Below are positions 1 through 10,008 of a stretch of 13,181 nucleotides of DNA, piece by piece; position 1 is the stretch's first letter; each line of letters starts with the position of its first letter. Below the pieces are notes generated by a model that saw only the letters and a program-made list of their open reading frames with translations, made no database searches and was not told where the DNA came from. The stretch comes from JBBSGC01 sp038254525. GTDB taxonomy: Bacteria > Actinomycetota > Actinomycetes > Propionibacteriales > Nocardioidaceae. Where the stretch lies: NCBI GenBank assembly GCA_038254525.1, contig JBBSGC010000051.1, positions 1 to 13,181 of the forward strand, read 5' to 3'. Both the position numbers and the translations under genes were made by a program.

Positions 1-618
1 CTGCTCACCGACCTGCTGGAGATCAGCCGCTTCGACGCGGGTGCCGCGCGCCTGGAGCTGGAGACCATCAACCTGACCGCGGTGGCACACCGGGTCGCCG
101 GCGCCTACTCGGCGCTGGCCGAGCGAGCCGGCGTCGAGCTTCGTGTGGTCGAGGGTGCCGGACCCACGTCGGTGCAGGCCGACGTGCGCCGGATCGAGCG
201 GGTCGCGCGCAACCTGGTGGCCAACGCCATCGGCTACAGCGGATCGCGGAGAGTCGAGATCCGGGTCGCCGGCGACGAGGGCGCGGTGTCGCTGGTCGTG
301 CGCGACTGGGGGATCGGGCTCAAGCCCGGGGAGTCGACGCTGGTGTTCAACAGGTTCTGGCGCGCCGATCCCGCGCGCGCCCGCTCCGGCGGCACCGGCC
401 TGGGCCTGGCGATCTCCCTCGAGGACGCCCAGCTGCACGGTGGTTGGCTGCAGGCCTGGGGGGCCCCCGGGCAGGGAACCGCGTTTCGGTTGACGCTGCC
501 CCGCCGGTGTGGTGACGACCTGCAACGCTCACCGCTGCCGCTGGTGCCGCAGGACGAGCCCTCCTCGGTCGTGGGGGCGCCGTACGCCCGGCTCGACCGG
601 CTCGGGAGCGAGGCGTGA
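1..618 (+). CDS. mtrB: MtrB-type sensor histidine kinase, C-terminal part (5' end outside window)
   Basis: The reading frame is open from base 1 and ends at TGA 616-618. It opens with the end of the dimerisation helix (LLTDLLEISRFDAGAARLE), so the phosphorylated His, HAMP and membrane sensor parts lie outside the window. The ATPase domain is complete: N-box RIERVARNLVANAI, G1 box DWGIG (304-318), F-box VFNRFWRADPAR and G2 box GGTGLGLAIS (from base 388). A tail of about 40 residues after the domain looks unstructured. The kinase would phosphorylate MtrA, controlling cell wall turnover, division and replication genes. Identification as MtrB rather than another EnvZ-class kinase rests on the lpqB gene that overlaps its stop codon; this pairing is characteristic of mtrAB-lpqB in Actinobacteria. 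The catalytic boxes look intact. Confidence 0.92.
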   Translation: MLTDLLEISRFDAGAARLELETINLTAVAHRVAGAYSALAERAGVELRVVEGAGPTSVQADVRRIERVARNLVANAIGYSGSRRVEIRVAGDEGAVSLVVRDWGIGLKPGESTLVFNRFWRADPARARSGGTGLGLAISLEDAQLHGGWLQAWGAPGQGTAFRLTLPRRCGDDLQRSPLPLVPQDEPSSVVGAPYARLDRLGSEA

Positions 619-2396
619 CCGGCCGGCGGGCGCGGCTCCTGCTCGCCGCCTTGGTGGTGGCGTCGGCAACCTCGGGGTGCGCCGGGATCCCGAGCTCAGG
701 AGCCGTGCACGTTGTGGAGGTCGGCTCCACTCCGGACATCGTGCCGCAGCTCTTCTCCCCGCCGCCGCCGCAGCCGGGCGCCACCCCGGTCCAGGTGGTC
801 AGCGGCTTCCTCGATGCGATGCAGGCCTTCCCGGTCAGCACCGACGTGGCGGCGCAATATCTCACGACCGACGCCGCCGGGTCGTGGGACCCGGCTCGGC
901 GCACCGTGGTCTACCAGGCGCCGCGCCTCAGCGAGGAACCCGGTGGAGTCGTCGACATGACCAGCCTTCAGTCGGCCCAGCTCAGCGCGCAGGGCGCGTT
1001 CCGGCCGGTGCCCCAGGAGCGATCCCATGCCACGCTCGGCTGGCGCCTGCAGCGACAGGACGGGCAGTGGCGGATCACCAACCCCCCGGACGCGCTGTAC
1101 GTCGACGTCGCCTACTTCGAGCGCTACTACCAGTCGTACTCGCTGTTCTACTTCGACCCGTCGAACCAGGTGCTGATCCCCGACCCCGTCTACCAGCCGC
1201 TTGGCGAGCAGCTCGCCACCACGCTGGTGCGGGCGCTGCTGGCCGGCCCGACGCCCGGCACGGCGCCGCACCTGCGCACGACGGTGCCGTCGTCGGCGCG
1301 CCTGGACGTGGCGATCCCGGTGGACCCGGCCGGGGTCGCAGACGTACGACTCACCGGCCGGCTGGACTCCCTGTCGAGCACCCAGCGGGAGCTGATGTCG
1401 GCCCAGCTGGTCTCGACCCTGCGCCAGGTCGCCGGCGTGCACGGCGTCCGCATCCTCGTCAACGGCCAGTCGCTGGAGGTGCGGGGGGTCACCGATGTGC
1501 AGGACATCCACCTGTGGGACGTCTACAACCCGACCGCCGGCCTCGTGGCCCGGCAGCTGTACGCGCTGGTGCGTGGCCGGATCGTCCTTGTCGACGGCGT
1601 CTCGGTGGCCAGCGTCCCCGGCGTCCTGGGGAGATCGGCGCAGGACCTGCGCTCGATCTCGGTGCAGGAGGCGACGCAGCGACTGGTTGGCGTCAGCAGC
1701 GACGGCCACCGCCTGCTCACCGGGGCGCTCACGCCCGACAGCGCGAAGACGCTGTCGCCGCTCTACACCGCCGGCACCGATTTGTCCGCGCCGTTGACCA
1801 GCGGCGCCGGATCGGTGTGGACGGTCGACCGGCGGCGCACCGGTTCGCGGCTGGTCGTGGTCGACGACGCTGCGCAGGCACCGATGGCCCGGGTGATCGC
1901 CATGGGCCGGCTGGGCGGCGAGCGGGTCGAGCGGTTCACCGTGTCCTCCGACGGCGTCCGCTTCGTCGCCCTCGTACGGCCGCTTCGGGGCCATGGCCCG
2001 GCGCACATCGAGATCGGTTGGGTCCGGTACGCCGCCGACGGTGTCCACGTTGTTGGGCTGTCCGGCATCTCTGAGCTCGCCGTCTCCGGCCAGCAGTTCA
2101 ACGACCTGCTGGACGTGGGCTGGATCGACGAGACGACGATCGGCGTGCTGGGGCGGCTCGGCGACGCACCGGTGGAGGTCTACTCGGTCAGCATCGACGG
2201 CTCCCAGCTGTCCGGCGGCCAGCTCTCCGGCGACCCGCTGCCCGGCACCTTCGAGGCGGTGTCGCTCACCACGTCCGGCCTCAGCGGGTCACCGCTCTAC
2301 GTCAGCACCGGCGACGGGTCGCTGTACAGCTACCAAGACGGTCAGTGGCTGCGCGTCGGCGACGCCGCGGTCCGCTCGCCCGCGTTCGCCGGCTGA
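615..2396 (+). CDS. lpqB: Lipoprotein LpqB, extracellular modulator of MtrB
   Basis: The GTG start overlaps the mtrB stop in a GTGA junction, which suggests translational coupling. The 593-residue product begins with a short lipoprotein signal: two Arg-rich residues pairs, a hydrophobic stretch LLLAALVVASA, then the lipobox ATSGC with Cys22 as the predicted lipid-anchored residue. Residues about 195-290 fit a GerMN (sporulation/germination) domain, with the LATTLVRALLAGPTPG helix and an ILVNGQSLEV strand. The rest (about 300-593) is a repetitive beta-rich region like the LpqB propeller domain and ends in a typical GQWLRVGDAAVRSPAFAG tail. In mycobacteria LpqB binds the outer part of MtrB and tunes its signalling. 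Length and layout match the family. The role is transferred from the family; the sequence shows only domain and context. Confidence 0.95.
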   Translation: MTGRRARLLLAALVVASATSGCAGIPSSGAVHVVEVGSTPDIVPQLFSPPPPQPGATPVQVVSGFLDAMQAFPVSTDVAAQYLTTDAAGSWDPARRTVVYQAPRLSEEPGGVVDMTSLQSAQLSAQGAFRPVPQERSHATLGWRLQRQDGQWRITNPPDALYVDVAYFERYYQSYSLFYFDPSNQVLIPDPVYQPLGEQLATTLVRALLAGPTPGTAPHLRTTVPSSARLDVAIPVDPAGVADVRLTGRLDSLSSTQRELMSAQLVSTLRQVAGVHGVRILVNGQSLEVRGVTDVQDIHLWDVYNPTAGLVARQLYALVRGRIVLVDGVSVASVPGVLGRSAQDLRSISVQEATQRLVGVSSDGHRLLTGALTPDSAKTLSPLYTAGTDLSAPLTSGAGSVWTVDRRRTGSRLVVVDDAAQAPMARVIAMGRLGGERVERFTVSSDGVRFVALVRPLRGHGPAHIEIGWVRYAADGVHVVGLSGISELAVSGQQFNDLLDVGWIDETTIGVLGRLGDAPVEVYSVSIDGSQLSGGQLSGDPLPGTFEAVSLTTSGLSGSPLYVSTGDGSLYSYQDGQWLRVGDAAVRSPAFAG

Positions 2397-2405
2397 GGCC
2401 GCCCC

Positions 2406-2415
2406 GTCCACAGCC
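2406..2415 (+). promoter_or_regulatory. TCCACAG motif upstream of comF
   Basis: GTCCACAGCC lies 57 bp (from the T of TCCACAG) before the comF ATG. The same heptamer occurs in the promoter regions at 10063-10069 and 10969-10975. It could be a shared operator or a degenerate DnaA-type box; the sequence does not decide which. Confidence 0.4.
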
Positions 2416-2423
2416 TCCGCCTT

Positions 2424-2441
2424 GGCGGCACCGGAGCCGCC
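2424..2441 (+). repeat. Inverted repeat between lpqB and comF
   Basis: GGCGGC and GCCGCC form a perfect 6-bp stem around the six-base loop ACCGGA. An overlapping alternative dyad, CCGCC-TT-GGCGG (2417-2428), shares one arm, so two mutually exclusive hairpins can be drawn. No U-tract follows. It may be a weak terminator for the mtrB-lpqB message or part of the comF operator. Confidence 0.35.
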
Positions 2442-2451
2442 GCAGGGCGCA

Positions 2452-2457
2452 CACGCT
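2452..2457 (+). promoter_or_regulatory. Probable -10 element of comF (leaderless)
   Basis: CACGCT has the A2/T6 pattern of an actinobacterial -10 box and ends exactly 6 nt before the comF ATG at 2464, which would place transcription initiation at the start codon. No ribosome binding site is present (GAAGAC precedes the ATG), and no good -35 box is seen. Confidence 0.5.
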
Positions 2458-2463
2458 GAAGAC

Positions 2464-3216
2464 ATGTCGCTCTCCCTGCCTTCGGGGTCACCGCCCGGTG
2501 GCGCCCCGGTCGCCCCGTCCTGGCGGGACTGCGCCGCGGACCTGCTGCTCGGCTGCGTCTGCGCCGGCTGCCGCGCGCCCGGGCGTCGGCTGTGCCGGGC
2601 GTGCTCCACCGCGTGCGCCCCGGTCCCGTTCGCCGCCCTGCCGACGCCGGCGCCCACGGAGCTCGGCCGGCTGCCGACGCTGCCGGTCGCCGCGGGCGCC
2701 TACGAAGGCGTGTTGCGCGAGCTCATCGTCGGGGTGAAGGAGCATGAGCGCTTCGGCCTGGTCAAGCCCCTTGGCACGATGTTGGCCGCCTCGGTGGAGG
2801 CGGTGCTGGACGCTGCCGGCGAGGCGGTGGTCGTCCTGGTCCCGGTGCCCTCATCGGCGGCCGCGGTTCGCCGGCGTGGACACGACGCGGTGCTCCGGCT
2901 GGCCCGTCGTGCGGCGGCCGCCCTGCGCCGCGACGGCCGGCAGGTCAGCGTGGCGGCGGTCCTGGCACCGACCGTGGGCGTGCTCGACCAGGCCGGGTTG
3001 AGCGCCTTGCAGCGGGCCGGGAACCTGCAGGGGGCGCTGGCGCTGCGGCGTGGCGCACGGGTGCGCGAGCTTGCCGTCGTGGTCGTCGACGACGTGATCA
3101 CCACTGGTGCCTCCTGCGCGGAAGCTGTCCGCGTGCTGCGCGGTGCGGGCGGGCGCCCCGTCGGGGTTGCCACCGTCGCGGCCACCCCGCGGCGGCCGCG
3201 GGCGAGCGCGGAGTGA
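2464..3216 (+). CDS. comF: ComF family phosphoribosyltransferase-like protein
   Basis: The product has 250 residues. The N-terminal part carries a zinc-ribbon-like pair C33-A-G-C36 and C44-R-A-C47, as in ComFC. A type I phosphoribosyltransferase fold follows, with the PRPP-binding loop VVVVDDVITTGAS (acidic pair D209-D210, then T213-T214-G215). Before it, RRRGHD and LDQAGLSALQRAGNL match the usual ComF signature. In transformable bacteria ComF acts in the cytosol during uptake of single-stranded DNA; in Actinobacteria the gene is widespread and its role largely untested. I chose ATG 2464 because the open frame upstream runs through lpqB, because the product then starts at the usual distance from the zinc motif, and because a -10 box sits 6 nt before it. 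It stands as a single gene between lpqB and hpf. Confidence 0.93.
   Translation: MSLSLPSGSPPGGAPVAPSWRDCAADLLLGCVCAGCRAPGRRLCRACSTACAPVPFAALPTPAPTELGRLPTLPVAAGAYEGVLRELIVGVKEHERFGLVKPLGTMLAASVEAVLDAAGEAVVVLVPVPSSAAAVRRRGHDAVLRLARRAAAALRRDGRQVSVAAVLAPTVGVLDQAGLSALQRAGNLQGALALRRGARVRELAVVVVDDVITTGASCAEAVRVLRGAGGRPVGVATVAATPRRPRASAE
3186..3202 (+). terminator. GC-rich hairpin in the 3' end of comF
   Basis: CCCGCGG and CCGCGGG pair perfectly over 7 bp with a 3-nt loop, ending 14 nt before the end of the comF stop codon and upstream of the hpf promoter. No U-tract follows, so it would be a terminator only of the U-less type proposed for Actinobacteria. Chance is a real alternative at this GC content. 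Confidence 0.3.
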
Positions 3217-3226
3217 GCCGGCTGGC

Positions 3227-3255
3227 TACCGTCGGGCGGCTTCGGCCACTAGCGT
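3227..3255 (+). promoter_or_regulatory. Candidate hpf promoter (-10 boxes TACCGT and TAGCGT)
   Basis: TAGCGT at 3250-3255 fits the actinobacterial TANNNT -10 consensus and would give a leader of about 24 nt before GTG 3286. TACCGT at 3227-3232 is a second candidate further upstream. No clear -35 hexamer is seen. Confidence 0.45.
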
Positions 3256-3273
3256 CAGCCCCAGGCGCGTCAC

Positions 3274-3280
3274 GAGGAGG
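3274..3280 (+). promoter_or_regulatory. Ribosome binding site of hpf
   Basis: GAGGAGG lies 5 nt before GTG 3286. It is the strongest Shine-Dalgarno sequence in the window, it fixes the start codon, and it contrasts with the leader-lacking genes on either side. Confidence 0.85.
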
Positions 3281-3285
3281 TACAG

Positions 3286-3921
3286 GTGGAGATCGTGGTC
3301 AAGGGTCGGCACTGCGAGGTGTCGGACCGGTTCCGTGAGCACGTCCTGGAGAAGCTGAGCCGGCTGGAGAAGTACGACCATCGGCCGATCCGCGTCGACG
3401 TTGAGGTCTCACTCGAGCGCAACCCCAGGCTGTCGGAGCGGGCGGCCAACATCGAGCTCACGCTGCACTCCCGCGGACCGGTGATCCGGGCCGAAGCCTC
3501 GGCCGAGGACAAGCTGGCCGCGCTCGACAAGGCGCTCGGCAAGCTGGAGGCCCGGCTGCGCAAGGCCGCTGACCGGCGGCGCATCCACCACGGCCACCAC
3601 GCGCCGATGTCTCTGGCCGAGGCCACCGCTTTGCCGATGTCGGAGGTCAACGGTTCGCGGGCCGCCCCGGCGGTCGCCGACGATGAGGCGCAGACCTCCC
3701 ACGCCGGCCCGCTGGAGGTCATCGGCGACGGCCCACTCGTGGTCCGGGAGAAGACCCACCGCACCGCCCCCATGTCGTTGGACCAGGCGCTCTACGAGAT
3801 GGAGCTGGTCGGCCACGACTTCTATCTCTTCGTCGACGCAGACAGCGACCGGCCGAGCGTGGTCTATCGCCGGCGCGGTTACGACTACGGGGTCATCCGG
3901 CTCGCCACCGACCTGCAGTAG
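3286..3921 (+). CDS. hpf: Long-form ribosome hibernation promoting factor
   Basis: The 211-residue protein has the two-domain layout of long HPF. Residues 1-100 form the ribosome-binding domain (MEIVVKGRHCEVSDRFREHV, then the basic helix LEARLRKAADRRR), which occupies the mRNA/tRNA path of the 30S subunit. A linker of about 55 residues follows. Residues 158-208 form the dimerisation domain (APMSLDQALYEMELVGHDFY, then SVVYRRRGYDYGVIRL), which joins two 70S ribosomes into inactive 100S particles in stationary phase or stress. The gene has its own promoter and a strong ribosome binding site. An oddity is a second APMSL motif at residues 106-110 in the linker, matching the APMSL at 161-165 that opens the C-terminal domain. 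The next gene, a response regulator, begins 15 nt later. Streptomyces and mycobacteria keep hpf close to secA as well. Confidence 0.97.
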   Translation: MEIVVKGRHCEVSDRFREHVLEKLSRLEKYDHRPIRVDVEVSLERNPRLSERAANIELTLHSRGPVIRAEASAEDKLAALDKALGKLEARLRKAADRRRIHHGHHAPMSLAEATALPMSEVNGSRAAPAVADDEAQTSHAGPLEVIGDGPLVVREKTHRTAPMSLDQALYEMELVGHDFYLFVDADSDRPSVVYRRRGYDYGVIRLATDLQ

Positions 3922-3924
3922 TGC

Positions 3925-3930
3925 CAGAAT
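3925..3930 (+). promoter_or_regulatory. Probable -10 element of the response regulator gene (leaderless)
   Basis: CAGAAT sits in the 15-nt gap after the hpf stop and ends 6 nt before GTG 3937. Its spacing equals that seen before comF, the gene at 10101 and the HTH gene. No Shine-Dalgarno sequence is present (CCCCCA precedes the start). No -35 box is evident. Confidence 0.5.
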
Positions 3931-3936
3931 CCCCCA

Positions 3937-4656
3937 GTGCGGCCACCACCGGTCCGGGAGGTTCCCGGCGACGCGCTCGACAGCGCCCGCCCGCCGGCCG
4001 TCGAACCGGTGGCTGTGCTGGTGGTCGACGACCAGGAGCTCTTCCGGCGCGGTCTGGTGATGGTGCTGTCGGGTGGCGACGGCATCGAGGTCGTCGCGGA
4101 GGCCTCCGACGGCGACACGGCCGTCGAGCTGGTCTCGGCCTCGGCGCCCGACGTCGTGCTGCTCGACGTGCGGATGCCCGGACGCAGTGGGATCGACACC
4201 TGCGCCGCGATCAAGTCGGTGTCGCCGTCCACCCGCATCGTCATGCTGACTGCCAGCGACGACGAGGCCGACCTCTACGACGCGATCAAGAACGGTGCGT
4301 CCGGCTATCTGCTGAAGGACTCCTCGATCGGGCAGGTCGAGCAGGCGATCCGCCTGGTCGCTGACGGCCAGTCGTTGATCAGCCCGGCGATGGCCACCAA
4401 GCTGCTCGACGAGTTCAAGCAGATGTCGCAGGCCGACAAGGCACCCGGGCTGACGCCGCGGTTGACCGACCGCGAGCTGGACGTCTTGCGACTGGTCGCC
4501 CGTGCGCACAACAACAAGGAGATCGCGCGCCAGCTGTTCATCAGCGAGAACACGGTCAAGAACCATGTCCGCAACATCTTGGAGAAGCTGCAGCTGCACT
4601 CCCGGCTGGAGGCGGTCATGTACGCGGTTCGCGAGCGGCTGCTCGACGTCCCGTGA
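3937..4656 (+). CDS. LuxR/NarL-family response regulator
   Basis: The 239-residue protein has an extension of about 25 residues, then a receiver domain (about 25-140) with acidic pair D31-D32, phospho-acceptor D77 in VVLLDVRMPG, switch residue T105 and K127, all intact. The DNA-binding LuxR domain follows at 176-233 (LTDRELDVLRLVARAHNNKE, then ISENTVKNHVRNILEKL). No kinase gene is adjacent apart from mtrB, whose partner is MtrA, so it looks like an orphan. It occupies the position of the Streptomyces coelicolor regulator SCO3008 (called OrrA, as I recall), between hpf and secA. GTG 3937 is supported by the -10 box before it, although a start near the conserved AVLVVDDQE (about residue 26) cannot be excluded. 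It overlaps the next gene by GTGA, so the two are probably co-translated. Confidence 0.94.
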   Translation: MRPPPVREVPGDALDSARPPAVEPVAVLVVDDQELFRRGLVMVLSGGDGIEVVAEASDGDTAVELVSASAPDVVLLDVRMPGRSGIDTCAAIKSVSPSTRIVMLTASDDEADLYDAIKNGASGYLLKDSSIGQVEQAIRLVADGQSLISPAMATKLLDEFKQMSQADKAPGLTPRLTDRELDVLRLVARAHNNKEIARQLFISENTVKNHVRNILEKLQLHSRLEAVMYAVRERLLDVP

Positions 4657-5888
4657 CGGAGGTAGAGCTGAGTGCGCCGCAGGCCCGTCGGGTCGCCCTG
4701 GCGGCGCAGGGCTTCACCGAGCGACGCCCGGTCGCCCCTACGCCGAGGGCGCTCGCCAGGGTGCTTAACCGGCTAGGCCTGTTCCAGATCGACTCGGTCA
4801 ACGTGCTCGTGCGCGCGCACTACATGCCGTTGTTCTCCCGGATCGGGCCGTACCCTCCTGCGCTGCTCGACCGTGCGTACTGTCGGGCGCCGCGGCGGTT
4901 GTTCGAGTACTGGGGCCACATGGCCTCACTGGTGCGGGTCGACCTGCAGCCGGCGCTGCGTTGGCGGATGGCGGAGTCCGAAGGCGCCTGGGGAGGCATG
5001 CGGCGGGCCGCCGCGGAGCATCCCGAGGTCGCCGCGTGGGTCCTCGACGAGGTCCGGGACCGGGGACCGCTGACCGCTCGCGAGATCGAGTACGACGTCC
5101 CCCGGACGAAGACCGGTTGGGGATGGAACTGGTCGCTGGTCAAGGCCCTGCTGGAGTGGCTGTTCTACTCCGGCCAGCTGAGCTCGGCACGCCGCAACCC
5201 TGCCTTCGAGCGGCTCTACGACCTTCCCGAGCGGGTGTTCCCACCCGAAGTCCTAGCGACGCCGACACCGACGGAGGACGCCGCCCACCGCATCCTGGTC
5301 GCGGTGGCGGCCAGGGCGCACGGCGTGGCTTCCGAGCGCTGCCTGCGCGACTACTTCCGGACCCGCCCCGAGCCCACCCGCCGAGCGATCGAGGAGCTCG
5401 TCGAGGACGGCGCGCTGCTGCCCGCCAAGGTGTCCGGCTGGCCGCGCCAGGTGTTCCTGCACCGGCAGGCGCACGTGCCGCGCCGGGTCCGCGCCCGCTC
5501 GCTGCTCAGCCCGTTCGACCCGCTCGTCTTCGAGCGCAGCCGCACCGAGGCGTTGTTCGGCTTCCGCTACCGGATCGAGATCTATGTCCCCGAGGCGCAG
5601 CGGGTGCACGGCTACTACGTGCTGCCGTTCCTGCTCGGCGAGACGCTGGTCGCCCGGGTCGACCTGAAGGCCGACCGGACGGCGGGCCGGCTCCTGGTCA
5701 GGTCCGTGCACGCCGAGCCGACTGCCCCGCCGGAGACGGCCGAGGAGCTGGCGCTCGAGCTGGCCTCGCTGGCCTCGTGGCTCGGCCTGGGCGCTGTCGA
5801 GGTCGCCGACCGGGGCGACCTGGCCCCGGCGCTGCGCCGGAGCGTACGGGGAGTGGGCCGTCCCGCGGCGCCCACCGCATTAGGATGA
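4653..5888 (+). CDS. Winged-helix DNA glycosylase of the YcaQ/AlkX (HTH_42) family
   Basis: The 411-residue protein starts at a GTG overlapping the stop of the response regulator gene (GTGA). The N-terminal region holds FQIDSVN, in which Q45 and D47 match the catalytic Q-x-D motif of E. coli YcaQ (AlkX). AlkZ enzymes of antibiotic producers instead have Q-x-Q. Other family marks are RAHYMPLFSRIGPY, FEYWGHMASL and the C-terminal SPFDPLVFERSRTEALFGF (from residue 286) followed by YVLPFLLGETLVARVDLKAD. Known members remove bulky alkylated bases and unhook interstrand crosslinks, with base-excision repair completing the job. The close Q-x-D match suggests a general housekeeping crosslink repair role rather than self-resistance, but substrate cannot be read from sequence. 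The link to a response regulator suggests regulated expression. The frame's 3' end also contains the secA -10 box. Confidence 0.9.
   Translation: MTEVELSAPQARRVALAAQGFTERRPVAPTPRALARVLNRLGLFQIDSVNVLVRAHYMPLFSRIGPYPPALLDRAYCRAPRRLFEYWGHMASLVRVDLQPALRWRMAESEGAWGGMRRAAAEHPEVAAWVLDEVRDRGPLTAREIEYDVPRTKTGWGWNWSLVKALLEWLFYSGQLSSARRNPAFERLYDLPERVFPPEVLATPTPTEDAAHRILVAVAARAHGVASERCLRDYFRTRPEPTRRAIEELVEDGALLPAKVSGWPRQVFLHRQAHVPRRVRARSLLSPFDPLVFERSRTEALFGFRYRIEIYVPEAQRVHGYYVLPFLLGETLVARVDLKADRTAGRLLVRSVHAEPTAPPETAEELALELASLASWLGLGAVEVADRGDLAPALRRSVRGVGRPAAPTALG
5881..5886 (+). promoter_or_regulatory. Candidate -10 element for secA
   Basis: TAGGAT overlaps the stop codon of the glycosylase gene and fits TANNNT. 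It would give secA a 5' leader of about 75 nt. A poor -35 region and a weak ribosome binding site (GGGAG at 5953-5957, 10 nt before GTG 5968) leave room for read-through from upstream as well. Confidence 0.4.
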
Positions 5889-5967
5889 ACCTGCGGCACT
5901 CGCTGCGAGTCGCCGCCCAAGCCGTACGCGTCAACCGGGCACCGAGCCCGACGGGAGTCGAAGAGCC

Positions 5968-8811
<2,844 letters not shown>

Positions 8812-8814
8812 AAC

Positions 8815-9291
8815 TCAGCCGATCTCCAGCGCGGTGCAGACCCAGCGGCCGTGGAGCTGTTCGAGCCGAGCGGCCAGGGCGCGGGACCGCTGCCCGTCAC
8901 TGACCCTCGCGCTGACCTCGGCGACTCTCGGCGCCGGGCACGTCACCCGCACCGACACCACGCGGGCGCGTTGCCGCCTGCGGGCCGACGCTCGCGAGGT
9001 GCTGGCCCCGGAGACGCAGCGCACCAGCACCGAGTAGACCCGTGGGTCGGCCCAGCGCGCGAGCTGCGTGCACGGCCGGTCACCGGCCAGGACCTCCACC
9101 ACCGCCTGCACGAATCCCGAAGCCCGAGCGGTGAGGATCGTCAGCTGCCGTGGTTCGTCGGCTGCGGCTGCGGTGGCGGCGGCGGCGGTGGCGGCGTCGA
9201 TGGCCGGCCGGTCACTGTGCAACCGGCGCAGCTGCAGTGACAGCACGTCTGTCGGCGCGGCAAGGTGCTGCTCGAGGGTGTCGGCGGTCAT
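8815..9291 (-). CDS. Rv3235 family (DUF6459-like) protein
   Basis: The 158-residue product has no signal peptide or membrane segment. Residues 1-46 are variable and include an Ala/Thr run (34-45). The conserved part (about 50-158) shows the family pattern: FVQAVVEVLAGDRPCTQLARW, DPRVYSVL, an Arg-rich loop, VVSVRV, VAEVSARVSDGQRSRALAARLE and the closing GRWVCTALEIG. The family sits beside secA in many Actinobacteria, including Mycobacterium tuberculosis Rv3235 near secA1 (Rv3240c). No function is established to my knowledge. The ATG overlaps the stop of the upstream LysM gene as ATGA, so the two are likely translated as a pair. Assignment rests on recognition of the C-terminal pattern. The conserved position suggests a link to the envelope or secretion, which is inference. 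Confidence 0.86.
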   Translation of the reverse strand: MTADTLEQHLAAPTDVLSLQLRRLHSDRPAIDAATAAAATAAAADEPRQLTILTARASGFVQAVVEVLAGDRPCTQLARWADPRVYSVLVRCVSGASTSRASARRRQRARVVSVRVTCPAPRVAEVSARVSDGQRSRALAARLEQLHGRWVCTALEIG

Positions 9292-9998
9292 TTCGGTGTC
9301 CTTGCCTCAAAGTGGCCGGGTGGGTCGAGCCGGATGCCCGGTGTGATCAGGTTGGGATCCGCGCCGATGCGCTCGGCGTTGCACGCGTACCAGCGATGCC
9401 AGGAGTGGGTGATCTGCCTCGCGGAGGCCTCCGGTGGCAGCCGGGCTGCGGCGATGCCCCACAGCGTGTCGCCGGGGCGCACGATGACCTGGCGGGGCGG
9501 CGGCAGCGAACCGGGCCAGGCGATCGGGCGGTCGGGGAGCGGCAGACCACGCAGCACTGAGCTGGAAGATGGCCTCGGATGCGGACCGGATGGGCCGTCG
9601 GCGTCGGTCGCGGCAGCCGCCGCCGTCGGTGCCGCCAGCAGCCCGGCGCCGATGGCGCCCACCACCACAGCCCGCCACCTGGGAGGGCCGAGCCGGGCCA
9701 GGCGAGCCGCCGTCGCAGACCCGGTCAGCGTGCTGGTCACCGTGAGCAGCGCGGCCGCGGTGAGGTAGGTCAGGGCGGCGAACGCCAGCAGCGCCGCCGT
9801 GGCGGTCAGTGTGGTGTCGACCGGCCATTGCGTGGGCTGCGCTCCTCCGGACGCAGCGAGCGCGCGACGCAGGTGCGCTTCGCCGTCGGCGGCGAGCGGC
9901 CACCACGCCAGGTCGAGGCCGACCAGCCCACTCAGCAGCGCACCGCTGCGTGCGGCGGTCCGCAGCAGCCGAAGCCGCGTCGTGCGCACAGTTGTCAT
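9288..9998 (-). CDS. Membrane protein with C-terminal LysM domain
   Basis: The 236-residue protein starts with a basic stretch (MTTVRTTRLRLLRTAARSG) and a hydrophobic segment at about 16-36. Further hydrophobic segments follow at about 64-90 and 109-130, then a Pro/Ser-rich linker (134-170) and a LysM domain at 171-226 (VIVRPGDTLWGIAAARL, ending DPNLITPGIRLDPP). LysM binds peptidoglycan, so the C-terminal part should lie outside the membrane. Three membrane crossings with the N-terminus inside would place it there. ATG 9998 was chosen because GAAGG stands 5 nt before it. A longer in-frame version from 10262 would run through the AT-rich promoter region and the divergent gene. The stop overlaps the start of the Rv3235-family gene. 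A cell wall anchoring or scaffolding role, perhaps with the nearby Tad-like genes, is inference. Confidence 0.9.
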   Translation of the reverse strand: MTTVRTTRLRLLRTAARSGALLSGLVGLDLAWWPLAADGEAHLRRALAASGGAQPTQWPVDTTLTATAALLAFAALTYLTAAALLTVTSTLTGSATAARLARLGPPRWRAVVVGAIGAGLLAAPTAAAAATDADGPSGPHPRPSSSSVLRGLPLPDRPIAWPGSLPPPRQVIVRPGDTLWGIAAARLPPEASARQITHSWHRWYACNAERIGADPNLITPGIRLDPPGHFEARTPK

Positions 9999-10008
9999 GG
10001 TCGCCTTC

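Noticed and set aside
696..2048. Long open frame on the minus strand within lpqB (450 codons)
   Set aside because: It mirrors a GC-rich gene; the translation is Arg/Asp/Gly-rich without domain character, and lpqB is certain on the other strand.
9160..9204. GCG/GGC-rich triplet tract as a microsatellite or phase-variable repeat
   Set aside because: It is imperfect and encodes the Ala/Thr run of the Rv3235-family protein in frame; triplet changes would not shift the frame.
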